Below, one piece after another: positions 44,718 through 52,377 of a stretch of DNA of 64,000 bases. The DNA comes from UBA4582 sp047630175 (GTDB lineage Bacteria > Pseudomonadota > Gammaproteobacteria > Pseudomonadales > Azotimanducaceae): positions 62,001 through 126,000 of the forward strand of contig JBLHVI010000003.1 of the NCBI GenBank assembly GCA_047630175.1, written 5' to 3'. The notes below the pieces were generated by a model that had not been told where the DNA came from, searched no databases, and saw only the letters and a list, made by a program, of their open reading frames with translations. A program made the translations under genes and the position numbers. Positions within the stretch are counted from its first letter, which is position 1, and every line of letters begins with the position of its first letter.

Positions 44718-45993
44718 TTTACGGTATCAGCATGGGTTCGGTAACGAGTTTGAGTCGCAAGCCATTGATGGTGCGTTGCCGGTCGGTCAGTTTTCTCCCC
44801 AGCAAGTGCCTCATGGTCTCTATGCCGAGCAGTTCAGTAGTATGGCTTTCACCGTTGAGAGAGCCCGCCAGCGACGCACCTGGTTGTATCGAATTAGACC
44901 CTCTGTTGTGCAGGGTTTGCGGACGCCGCGCGATGCAGCGAAGCTGCGTACTGCACCCGATCCGACAGGCCAGCAGATTCCTGAGGCGCTGCGCTGGAAT
45001 GCGCTCGCCGTGCCCGCCGCTCCGCTCACTTTTTTAGACAGTCTCGTGACGCTGGCGAGTAATGGCGATGCCGACCAACATCGAGGCATGGCGGTGCATG
45101 TGTACTGCGCCGATAGCAGTGAGGCGAGTCAGTATCTGGCGTTTAACGATGGCGAGCTATTGATTGTTCCTCAGGCTGGAGAGTTGCTGCTGGCGACAGA
45201 ATGCGGGCGATTACGGGTAGGGCCAGGAGAGATTGCAGTCATCCCACTGGGGATGCGCTTTAAAGTTGAGTTTACCGATGATTTGATACGGGGCTATGTC
45301 TGCGAAAACTATGGCGAGCCTTTCCAGTTACCTGAGCGTGGCGTAATCGGTGCCAATGGGCTGGCCAATGCCAGAGATTTTTATTACCCCGTTGCCGCGT
45401 TCGAGGACGCTGATGAGCCCTGTGAGCTGATCGTGAAATATGCCGGTAACCTGTCGAGCTTCAGTCTTGATCATTCGCCGCTGGACGTGGTGGCTTGGGT
45501 TGGTAATAGCGCGCCCTACAAGTATGATTTGGCGCGCTTTAATGTGATTAACAGTGTCAGCTTCGATCACCCTGATCCGTCTATATTTACGGTGCTGTCA
45601 TCGCCTTCGATGAATCCCGGGGTGGCGAATGTCGATTTTGTGATTTTTCCGCCACGCTGGGTGGTTGCCGAGCATACGTTCAGGCCGCCGTATTATCATC
45701 GCAATGCCATGAGCGAATTTATGGGTTTGATTCGAGGAGTTTACGATGCGCGGGAGCATGGGTTTGTGCCGGGTGGTGCTAGTTTACATAACGCCATGGT
45801 GCCTCATGGTCCGGCGGCCGAGGTGACAAAAAAAGCCAGCGAAGCAGAATTAGTGCCTATGCGTATCAGCGACTCGTTAGCTTTTATGCTGGAAACACCG
45901 TACCGATTGCTGCCTGCTCAGGCCGCGTTGGTAGAGCCATGGTTACAGTCCGACTACGGGCGTTCTTGGGAAGATATACCGCGGCGTTTTTAG
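44704..45993 (+). CDS. hmgA: Homogentisate 1,2-dioxygenase
   Basis: Opens the ring of homogentisate to maleylacetoacetate. 429 residues. N-terminal G-F-G-N-E-F-E-S-Q-A is diagnostic; the iron-site region F-R-P-P-Y-Y-H-R-N-A-M-S-E-F-M-G and the late H-N-A-M-V-P-H-G-P are both present. Last gene of the tyrosine module: maleylacetoacetate isomerase and fumarylacetoacetase are not found nearby. Confidence 0.97.
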   Translation: MSWDNLRYQHGFGNEFESQAIDGALPVGQFSPQQVPHGLYAEQFSSMAFTVERARQRRTWLYRIRPSVVQGLRTPRDAAKLRTAPDPTGQQIPEALRWNALAVPAAPLTFLDSLVTLASNGDADQHRGMAVHVYCADSSEASQYLAFNDGELLIVPQAGELLLATECGRLRVGPGEIAVIPLGMRFKVEFTDDLIRGYVCENYGEPFQLPERGVIGANGLANARDFYYPVAAFEDADEPCELIVKYAGNLSSFSLDHSPLDVVAWVGNSAPYKYDLARFNVINSVSFDHPDPSIFTVLSSPSMNPGVANVDFVIFPPRWVVAEHTFRPPYYHRNAMSEFMGLIRGVYDAREHGFVPGGASLHNAMVPHGPAAEVTKKASEAELVPMRISDSLAFMLETPYRLLPAQAALVEPWLQSDYGRSWEDIPRRF

Positions 45994-46140
45994 TTTTGTG
46001 TAAGCGAATAATCCTGACCTCCTAGGACCTGTCGAAACTAAATAAACTGCGGTTGTCTGATCGCGCCTTGCGCATCTCTCGGTCTTGTGGCAGCGTTGTG
46101 CACCAGCTTTTATCAGTAAAGCCCTCATTGGTGAAGCGCT

Positions 46141-46212
46141 CTATAAGTCTTTTTATAAATCTTTCTATGAATATTGCTATAAAGCTTTACGGAAAGGTTT
46201 CTATAAAGAAAC
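46141..46212. repeat. Six degenerate 12-bp units ahead of the PHP gene
   Basis: Six consecutive 12-base units, most of the form CTATAAGTCTTT with drift, end 20 bases before the GTG at 46233. One frame reads as Y-K-x-F tetrapeptides, but I think the region is non-coding because that frame overlaps the PHP start and has no family. Confidence 0.85.
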
Positions 46213-46232
46213 GGACGCAGGAGTAAACATTC

Positions 46233-46877
46233 GTGTTATTAGACTTACATACGCACTCCATCAAGTCAGACGATGGCCGTGCCAAGGTTGAAAACTACTG
46301 TCAGTGGATAGCCTCAAAAGCCTTGCCACTTGACGGCTTCGTGCTGACGGAACACCGGCAATTTGATGATGCGTCGGACTATTCGGCGCTGGCAGAGAAG
46401 TTTGGTCTGTGTATCCTCAAAGCCAGCGAGGTCGAGACAGAGTACGGGCATGTGCTTGTTTATGGCGTTACGCCCGCATTGCAGGCAGCATTCGACTTTG
46501 CCAGTATTTCACTGCCGCTGGCCCGGGTGCTTCAAGCCTGCGAAGAATTTGGTGCGGTGGCGGTACCTTGCCATCCTGGGCGTCCCCGGGTAGGTATGTT
46601 TGCTCATACAGAGGCGCTAGGCGTGCCTGCTGGGGTTGAGATCGTTGAGATTCATAACGGCGGCAGCCGCGATCGCGAAGACCAGATCGCGATCGATAAT
46701 GCAACGGATTTAGGCTACCGAGGTATTGGCGGTAGTGATTCACATATTGTTAGCCATGTCGGTCGCTGTGCGACACGATTTGATGCGAATATCCGCACCA
46801 TGGATGACTTGGTTGCTGCCCTGAAATCGGGTCAGTTTGAGGCGGTGAATTTGAAAGCTGGAGAATTACATGGATGA
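46233..46877 (+). CDS. PHP-domain phosphoesterase-like protein
   Basis: 214 residues. The PHP metal-site motifs are present: D-L-H-T-H-S near residue 4, T-E-H-R around 39, a Glu in K-A-S-E-V-E, C-H-P-G-R-P near 112, and G-G-S-D-S-H near 170. Members hydrolyse phosphomonoesters or nucleotides. GTG start with an A-G-G-A-G site at 46220. It overlaps the first MaoC-type gene by eight bases, so it is part of that operon, an unusual partner for hydratases. Confidence 0.85.
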   Translation: MLLDLHTHSIKSDDGRAKVENYCQWIASKALPLDGFVLTEHRQFDDASDYSALAEKFGLCILKASEVETEYGHVLVYGVTPALQAAFDFASISLPLARVLQACEEFGAVAVPCHPGRPRVGMFAHTEALGVPAGVEIVEIHNGGSRDREDQIAIDNATDLGYRGIGGSDSHIVSHVGRCATRFDANIRTMDDLVAALKSGQFEAVNLKAGELHG

Positions 46878-47307
46878 TGACGTCGCCGCCGCGAGAGAGG
46901 CGTTCTTGAATGAAGACTTTGACGAGCAGTCTTACGTGATTGCAGCCGATCAAACCATTGAATATGCGCGTCTTTGTGGGGAAACTGCGGAGCGGTTTTT
47001 AGACCCGGCGCATCCCGAATTTCAGGCGCCGCCAACCTTTGTCGCCAGCCTCAGTGGTGATCGGTCCTTACCCAAAGGCTTTCCACGTTTTGGGATTGGT
47101 ATGGATGCAGGCAAGGGGATTGAGTGCTTCCTGCCAATTCGGCCTGGCACAACAATCACCGGTCGGACTCATCTGCATGATATATACAGTAAAACCGGCC
47201 GCTCTGGGCGAATGGTGTTTGCTGTATCGAGGATCGAATTTTTTGATGTCGAGGGCCGTCATCTTGCCAATGCGGACAGTCGGGTCGTTATGCGGGAGAA
47301 AAGCTGA
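46870..47307 (+). CDS. MaoC-like N-terminal (FAS1-type) hydratase subunit
   Basis: 145 residues with the MaoC N-terminal-type hot-dog fold (Y-V-I-A-A-D-Q-T-I-E-Y-A-R, and R-P-G-T-T-I-T-G-R-T-H-L-H-D). It probably lacks the catalytic hydratase motif and pairs with the next gene, as in heterodimeric enoyl-CoA hydratases such as ChsH1/ChsH2-type or (3R)-hydroxyacyl-CoA dehydratases. The stop shares a base with the next ATG. Confidence 0.82.
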   Translation: MDDDVAAAREAFLNEDFDEQSYVIAADQTIEYARLCGETAERFLDPAHPEFQAPPTFVASLSGDRSLPKGFPRFGIGMDAGKGIECFLPIRPGTTITGRTHLHDIYSKTGRSGRMVFAVSRIEFFDVEGRHLANADSRVVMREKS

Positions 47308-47723
47308 TGCCAATATCCACCATCAAAGAAGTGGTCTTTGGCGAAGACTTGCCAACTTTTATACCCGATACTAGTCTGGCGGTGGCCAGCAAGTTTGCCT
47401 TATTAGTTGGTTGGGACAGCGCGCGATTTAGTGATCATGAGGCCGCGCGCAAAGAGGGTCTGGCGGGGGCTATGGTGCCGGGTATTCTCAATCAGGGATA
47501 TCTTGTGGCCATGATTCATCAATGGGCACCAGAAGCTGATGTCAAAGCCATAGACACAGTGTTTCGCGCTCCAGTCATTGCTGACGAAAAGCACACCATC
47601 TCTGGGGTCGTCACTGACGTCAACGAGGAAGATGGTCAGGTTGAAATTGACCTAACAGTTAGCAATGAGAAAGGTGAAACGCGAGTATTCGGCACGGCTA
47701 CCGTACAGTTGCCATTAGCTTAG
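47307..47723 (+). CDS. MaoC-family (R)-enoyl-CoA hydratase subunit
   Basis: 138 residues with a hot-dog fold. The catalytic-type segment is W-D-S-A-R-F-S-D-H-E-A-A-R (the Asp/His hydratase pair, here D and H with a shifted spacing), followed by G-A-M-V-P-G-I-L. It would add water across an alpha,beta-enoyl-CoA. One-base overlap with the partner gene shows co-translation of a heteromer. Confidence 0.83.
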   Translation: MPISTIKEVVFGEDLPTFIPDTSLAVASKFALLVGWDSARFSDHEAARKEGLAGAMVPGILNQGYLVAMIHQWAPEADVKAIDTVFRAPVIADEKHTISGVVTDVNEEDGQVEIDLTVSNEKGETRVFGTATVQLPLA

Positions 47724-47904
47724 CGACACCATCTCAGTTTAGAAGCGGGCCCCGGCCAGAAGCTGGTGGGTTCGACAGCGCTCGAATAGACGGCGTTTGT
47801 CTGGTCAATGATTTTGAAAAACAGGGCCTTGTCAGCCTGTAGGCCATCCCGGCCTATTCTGCACAATTCTACCAACCCTTAGATAGCAACCTTTAGGAAG
47901 CCTT

Positions 47905-48405
47905 ATGTCTCTTTACGATGTCGCAGTTCCGACGATGAAACGCACGTTAGTAAGCCTGTCAGAAATTTTGAAGAAGGCGGAAGCCTTTGCAGAAGAGCGA
48001 TCGATCGACCCAGCAGTGCTTGTCAATGCCCGCCTGGCCCCAGATATGTTCCCACTTAAACGTCAAATTCAAATTGCCTGTGATGCAGCGCGCCGTGGAA
48101 CAGGTCGGCTGGCGGAAGTGGAGGTGGCGCCTATAGAAGATACTGAAGAGAGCTTTGCTGAATTGCTGGCGCGTATTGCCACGTCCATCAAATTTCTTGA
48201 TAGCCTTACGCCAGCGCAGTTCGAGGGCGCGGAGGCCAAAACGATCATATTGCCTGTCGGCGGTACTGAAGTGACGTTCGATGGCACCACCTTCATAATG
48301 GCCTATGCCATGTCGAACTTCTCGTTTCATGCGGTGACTGCCTACAACATCCTACGTCACAACGGCGTTGTTCTGGGTAAGCTGGATTATCTCGGTACAC
48401 CCTAG
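47905..48405 (+). CDS. DUF1993-family protein
   Basis: 166 residues, all-helical, with the DUF1993 pattern: S-L-Y-D-V-A-V-P-T-M near the start, R-L-A-P-D-M-F-P-L-K-R-Q-I-Q around 43-57, and N-F-S-F-H-A-V-T-A-Y-N-I-L-R-H-N-G-V near 140. Members are DinB-like; the function is unknown. It stands 181 bases downstream of the MaoC pair and may or may not be co-transcribed. Confidence 0.9.
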   Translation: MSLYDVAVPTMKRTLVSLSEILKKAEAFAEERSIDPAVLVNARLAPDMFPLKRQIQIACDAARRGTGRLAEVEVAPIEDTEESFAELLARIATSIKFLDSLTPAQFEGAEAKTIILPVGGTEVTFDGTTFIMAYAMSNFSFHAVTAYNILRHNGVVLGKLDYLGTP

Positions 48406-48437
48406 TGTTGATAGGGTCTAGTTGTGCGAGTGCATAA

Positions 48438-48485
48438 TCTCGCCAAGTAACAAGGTCACCAAGTAATAACCTCGCTAAGCAATAG
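48438..48485. repeat. Three degenerate 16-bp tandem units
   Basis: TCTCGCCAAGTAACAA, GGTCACCAAGTAATAA and CCTCGCTAAGCAATAG follow each other between the DUF1993 and DUF35 genes, just before the 11-bp inverted repeat. Confidence 0.8.
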
Positions 48486-48494
48486 TCATACTGC

Positions 48495-48527
48495 CTTTCA
48501 TCGCTACCTCACTGGCAGCGATGAAAG
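48495..48527. terminator. 11-bp perfect inverted repeat between convergent genes
   Basis: CTTTCATCGCT pairs with AGCGATGAAAG around an 11-base loop. Position between a plus-strand and a minus-strand gene suggests a bidirectional terminator, but there is no T tract, so this is a structural call. Confidence 0.55.
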
Positions 48528-48535
48528 ACATGGCA

Positions 48536-48949
48536 TCAAACCGGTTTAAACAGCGGAATACAAAGTTCTTCATGTTCTTCCCATTCAACGGTGACGGCTT
48601 GGCCGATCTTTAACTCTGTGAGCGGGTCGGTGACACCGACAACGTTTGAAAGTATCCGCGGACCCTCATCCATATCTATCCAGGCGACAGCGTAAGGTAC
48701 CTGTTGGCGGAAGAAAGGGTGGTAGCTTTGTCGGACAACGCTGAAGGTATAAATCGTGCCTTTGCCAGCAGATGTCTTCCATTGCAGTGTGCCTTGCGTG
48801 CAACCTGTGCAGTGGCGACGCGGGTAAAATATGATGGTCTGGCAGTTGTCACATTGCTGGTACTTGAAGGTTTTATCTCGGGTCGCAGCCCAAAAATCTC
48901 GGGTATCAAAATCATCGGTGCGTGGCAAAGGTCGTTTCGGGTCGCTCAT
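48536..48949 (-). CDS. DUF35 OB-fold/zinc-ribbon acyl-CoA-associated protein
   Basis: 137 residues from the ATG at 48949, which lies just after the thiolase stop with an A-G-G-G-A-G-A-G site. Zinc-ribbon cysteines are in C-D-N-C and C-T-G-C, followed by an OB-fold with Y-T-F-S-V-V and V-A-W-I-D-M-D-E-G-P. These proteins bind acyl-CoA and form complexes with thiolase-like aldolases (as in Ltp2/DUF35) or with MaoC subunits. Translation is probably coupled to the upstream thiolase-like gene. Confidence 0.9.
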   Translation of the reverse strand: MSDPKRPLPRTDDFDTRDFWAATRDKTFKYQQCDNCQTIIFYPRRHCTGCTQGTLQWKTSAGKGTIYTFSVVRQSYHPFFRQQVPYAVAWIDMDEGPRILSNVVGVTDPLTELKIGQAVTVEWEEHEELCIPLFKPV

Positions 48950-48951
48950 GA

Positions 48952-50142
48952 TCAATCTCTCCCTAAGATAATAGTGCCAGCAGAATGGCGACTGCCGAGC
49001 ATGCCACCGTTTCCATGGGCAACTGCTAATTTTGCGTCGTTAACCTGTGATGTTGACTCGCCGCGTAACTGACGAGCGGCCTCGATTAATAGAAAAATAC
49101 CGCGCATGCCAGGATGGTTTGACGATAGTCCGCCGCCGTCAGTATTTAGAGCCGGTCCAGCGGGGTTATCAAACCGCAGCCGGCCGCCTGACACCCATGC
49201 GCCACCCTCACCTTTTTTGCAAAACCCAAGGTCTTCCAGCAGGGTCAACACGGTGATGCTAAAAGAGTCGTAAATCATGGCGATATCAATTTCTGCAGGG
49301 CTTATTCCCGCTTCACCAAAAGCTTGAGGCGCGGACTGGATTGCAGCACTGGTGGTAATGTCGCCGCCGTTCTCAGGATATTTGGTAGCCTCACCACTGC
49401 CTAAGATCCACACCGGGGGCTTGGCGCAGTCTCTGGCGACCTCAGGGGATGCGATGACCACTGCGCCGCCACCATCGGAGATCATGCAACACTCTAATAG
49501 GTGTAATGGATCAGCGATCATGCGTGAGTTCACCACGTCACTAATGGTCGTCTCACGGATACCAAGAAACTCTAGGTCTTGCATTGCGCGCACTGCTTCA
49601 GGATTGCGCATGGCATGATAGCGGGTGGCCACTGAAATCTCGGCTAGCTGTTCGCTGGTGGTGCCGTATTGGTGCATATGTCGATGAGCTACCATGGCAT
49701 AGTTGGCAATCAACGTCATGCCGGCGAACGCGTCCATGTTGTCGGCAGGGTGCGCAGCGCCGCCGCCGCGACCTCCGACGCCGATTGCGCGGGCATTGGA
49801 ATGTGCTGTTGAGCCATAGGTCAGCAAGGCGACCTTGGCTTTGCCAGCGGCGATATCACGCTTGGCGTGACCGGCATGAAACTCGTAGGAGCTGCCGCCG
49901 ACGTTTGTCGTGTCGATGATATTTGGCTTGAGGCCGAAATATTCAGCGATGTTCAACCCATTCATACCGCCGCCATCTCCGGCGTCATAAATCGCGTCGA
50001 CATCGGACCAGTTAAGTCCAGCATCTTGCAGGGCTTTTGCTGCAGATTCAGCTTTGATTTGTAAAGGGCTTAGTTCACCCTCGACGTCTCTGGAAGGGAA
50101 TTCGTGAATACCAACAATGGCAGCATCTCGTTTCTGGCTCAT
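48952..50142 (-). CDS. Thiolase-superfamily protein (SCP2/Ltp2-like), likely aldolase or lipid-transfer thiolase
   Basis: About 396 residues from the ATG at 50142 (M-S-Q-K-R-D-A-A-I); upstream frame is ignored. Thiolase fold motifs are visible, including A-H-G-N-G-G-M-L-G. The acyl-accepting Cys position reads V-G-G-S-S-Y-E-F, so no Cys. In Ltp2-type enzymes of steroid side-chain breakdown, the loss of that Cys goes with a retro-aldol reaction in complex with a DUF35 protein, and the DUF35 gene is directly downstream here. I call the aldolase option likely, not proven. Confidence 0.87.
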   Translation of the reverse strand: MSQKRDAAIVGIHEFPSRDVEGELSPLQIKAESAAKALQDAGLNWSDVDAIYDAGDGGGMNGLNIAEYFGLKPNIIDTTNVGGSSYEFHAGHAKRDIAAGKAKVALLTYGSTAHSNARAIGVGGRGGGAAHPADNMDAFAGMTLIANYAMVAHRHMHQYGTTSEQLAEISVATRYHAMRNPEAVRAMQDLEFLGIRETTISDVVNSRMIADPLHLLECCMISDGGGAVVIASPEVARDCAKPPVWILGSGEATKYPENGGDITTSAAIQSAPQAFGEAGISPAEIDIAMIYDSFSITVLTLLEDLGFCKKGEGGAWVSGGRLRFDNPAGPALNTDGGGLSSNHPGMRGIFLLIEAARQLRGESTSQVNDAKLAVAHGNGGMLGSRHSAGTIILGRD

Positions 50143-50406
50143 TGGCGACGGGGCTCCTCTGACACTATTATTATTAAGTGCAGTCACCATACTATCGATG
50201 GGTCACTATGTCACAGCTCTGGCAGCAAAACCTTGTCTGCTGGTTTTGACTGCCGCTCCAAGACCATGAACCTTGCAGGCTTGGCTAATGAGAAGCAGGC
50301 AATTGATAATCAGCCAGATACACAGATGCTAAAATTTAGCGCGGCAGTTATCGCAATAACCCGCAAGCTGTGGCAGATTGAGCGTTTTTTATTAGGAGAG
50401 CTGGGT

Positions 50407-51009
50407 GTGAAGATCCTTTGTTTGACCGGCGGCCTTGCCTCGGGTAAGTCCACAGCGACTCAATTTCTTGAGCGACAGGGCGCGATGGTGATTGACGCCG
50501 ACAAACTCGGTCATAGAGCCTATGACCCGGGTACTCAGGCCTATCTGCAGGTTATTGAGACCTTTGGCACTTACATAGTGGACGATGAGCACCGTATAGA
50601 CCGTAAGGTTTTAGGCAGTAAAGTATTTGGCCAACCGGCTGCCCTCAAAAAATTGACGGATATTGTTTGGCCAGAGATACGACGTTTAGCAGAGCTCGAG
50701 ATAGCTGGTTTTGATGCGGCCTATCCCGATGGTCTGGTGGTTCTTGAAGCGGCGGTATTATTTGAAGCCGGCTGGGACGATATTGGAGATGAGGTCTGGG
50801 CGGTGGTGGCTGACCGCGAAACTGCTATTGGTCGCGCTATGGCGCGAGACGGTTTCGCTCGTGAGGCCGTCGAGCAACGTCTTGATGCACAATTGAGTAA
50901 CGATGAGCGCCGCAGTCGGGCTGATGTGGTGATCGACAACAGCGGGCTTCTATCAGACATGCAGGCGCAACTGATCGAGCAGTGGAAGCGGCTGTCTGAT
51001 GCTAAATAG
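50407..51009 (+). CDS. coaE: Dephospho-CoA kinase
   Basis: Last step of coenzyme A synthesis. 200 residues from the GTG at 50407, chosen for the T-T-A-G-G-A-G-A-G site and because the P-loop (L-T-G-G-L-A-S-G-K-S-T) then starts at residue ~6, as in CoaE; the longer open frame from 50104 overlaps the divergent thiolase. D-A-D-K-L-G-H and R-R-S-R-A-D-V-V-I-D-N are also present. Confidence 0.95.
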   Translation: MKILCLTGGLASGKSTATQFLERQGAMVIDADKLGHRAYDPGTQAYLQVIETFGTYIVDDEHRIDRKVLGSKVFGQPAALKKLTDIVWPEIRRLAELEIAGFDAAYPDGLVVLEAAVLFEAGWDDIGDEVWAVVADRETAIGRAMARDGFAREAVEQRLDAQLSNDERRSRADVVIDNSGLLSDMQAQLIEQWKRLSDAK

Positions 51010-51171
51010 TCGTGCCTGCGACCAGCATTTATGCGGGTAAAGCCTGTGTGTCTGGCGCTGGCGGCGCGTCGGACCTTGGTTTACAATACGTGCGGCGAAT
51101 CTGGGGTAAATAGCTCAGTTTGATGCCGCGCCGCGAGACCCTATCATCGACATTATTTTTGGAATACCACT

Positions 51172-52267
51172 GTGGAAATCAATCCTTACCTGATTTTGAT
51201 TAAAGAACTCACGGAGCGTACTGACGTTCTCAGGGGGTATCTTTGACTATGATACGCGCAAGGAGCGCCTGACAGAGGTCGAACTTGAACTGGGCGATTC
51301 GAAGATCTGGGATGATCAGGAGAATGCTCAGAAACTCGGCCAGGAGCGTGCGTCGCTGGAGGTCATTGTTCACACCATTGATAATCTTGACCAAGGTGTA
51401 AAAGATGCCGCAGATTTACTCGAGCTGGCGGCTGACGAAAGCGACGAATCATTATTGGGTGACGTCAGCGCCGACCTAAATGGTTTGGATGAGCAGCTGA
51501 AAGTGCTGGAATTTCGACGCATGTTCTCCGGCGAGATGGATCCTAACGGTGCCTTTCTTGATATTCAGGCAGGCTCCGGCGGCACCGAGGCGCAAGACTG
51601 GGCTGATATGTTGCTGCGTATGTTTTTGCGCTGGGGCGAGGCCAAGGGTTTCAAAACGGAAGTGATGGAATTGTCAGACGGCGACGTCGCCGGTATCAAG
51701 GGCGCCACCATTCACTTTGCGGGCGAATACGCCTACGGCTGGTTACGTACTGAAACCGGCGTGCACCGGTTGGTACGCAAATCGCCCTTCGATTCCAGTA
51801 ACCGTCGGCACACATCTTTTGCCTCGGTATTCGTGTCGCCAGAGCTGGACGACGACATCGATATCGCGCTGGATATGAATGATGTCCGGGTTGATACTTA
51901 TCGCGCCAGTGGCGCTGGTGGTCAGCACGTCAACAAGACTGACTCGGCGATACGTTTAACCCATATTCCCAGCGGTATTGTCGTGCAGTGTCAGAATCAG
52001 CGCTCTCAGCATAAGAACCGTGACCAAGCCGTTAAACAGCTAAAAGCCAAACTGTATGAGATGGAAGAGCAAAAGCGCCGAGCTGAGCTCGACGTCATTG
52101 AGTCAACGAAGTCCGATATCAGCTGGGGCAGCCAGATTCGTTCTTACGTGTTGGACTCCGGGCGGATCAAGGACTTACGTACTAACGTTGAAACGTCCAA
52201 CACTCAGGCGGTACTCGATGGTGATCTGGACCAGTTCATTGTCGCGAGCTTAAAACAGGGTATATAG
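51172..52267 (+). CDS. prfB: Peptide chain release factor 2, with programmed +1 frameshift
   Basis: Recognises UAA and UGA stop codons. The protein is split by the classical autoregulatory site: GTG start at 51172, 24 codons ending C-T-T at 51241-51243, an in-frame TGA at 51244, and continuation in +1 from 51245 (join 51172-51243 and 51245-52267, 364 residues). G-A-G-G-Q-H-V-N-K (the GGQ motif), S-P-F-D-S-S-N-R-R-H-T-S-F and the domain 3 R-S-Q-H-K-N-R are present. It precedes lysS, the usual order. Low RF2 raises the shift and hence RF2. Confidence 0.97.
51232..51247 (+). promoter_or_regulatory. prfB programmed +1 frameshift site
   Basis: AGGGGGT, a 3-base spacer (TAT), then CTTTGAC. The Shine-Dalgarno-like stretch, the slippery CTT and the TGA-C context match the known RF2 recoding site. 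Confidence 0.97.
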
Positions 52268-52377
52268 CTGTTCTCACCAGGTAAATTTTCGATAACACGT
52301 TCCGTGACCGCATTGACAACGTTCATTCGGCGGCTGATTAAACACGTTAGCTGACATATAAATTGATAGGCAGCACC

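Noticed and set aside
46085..46291. Open frame encoding Y-K-x-F tetrapeptides
   Set aside because: It overlaps the PHP start and its pattern is a direct result of the 12-bp DNA repeat.
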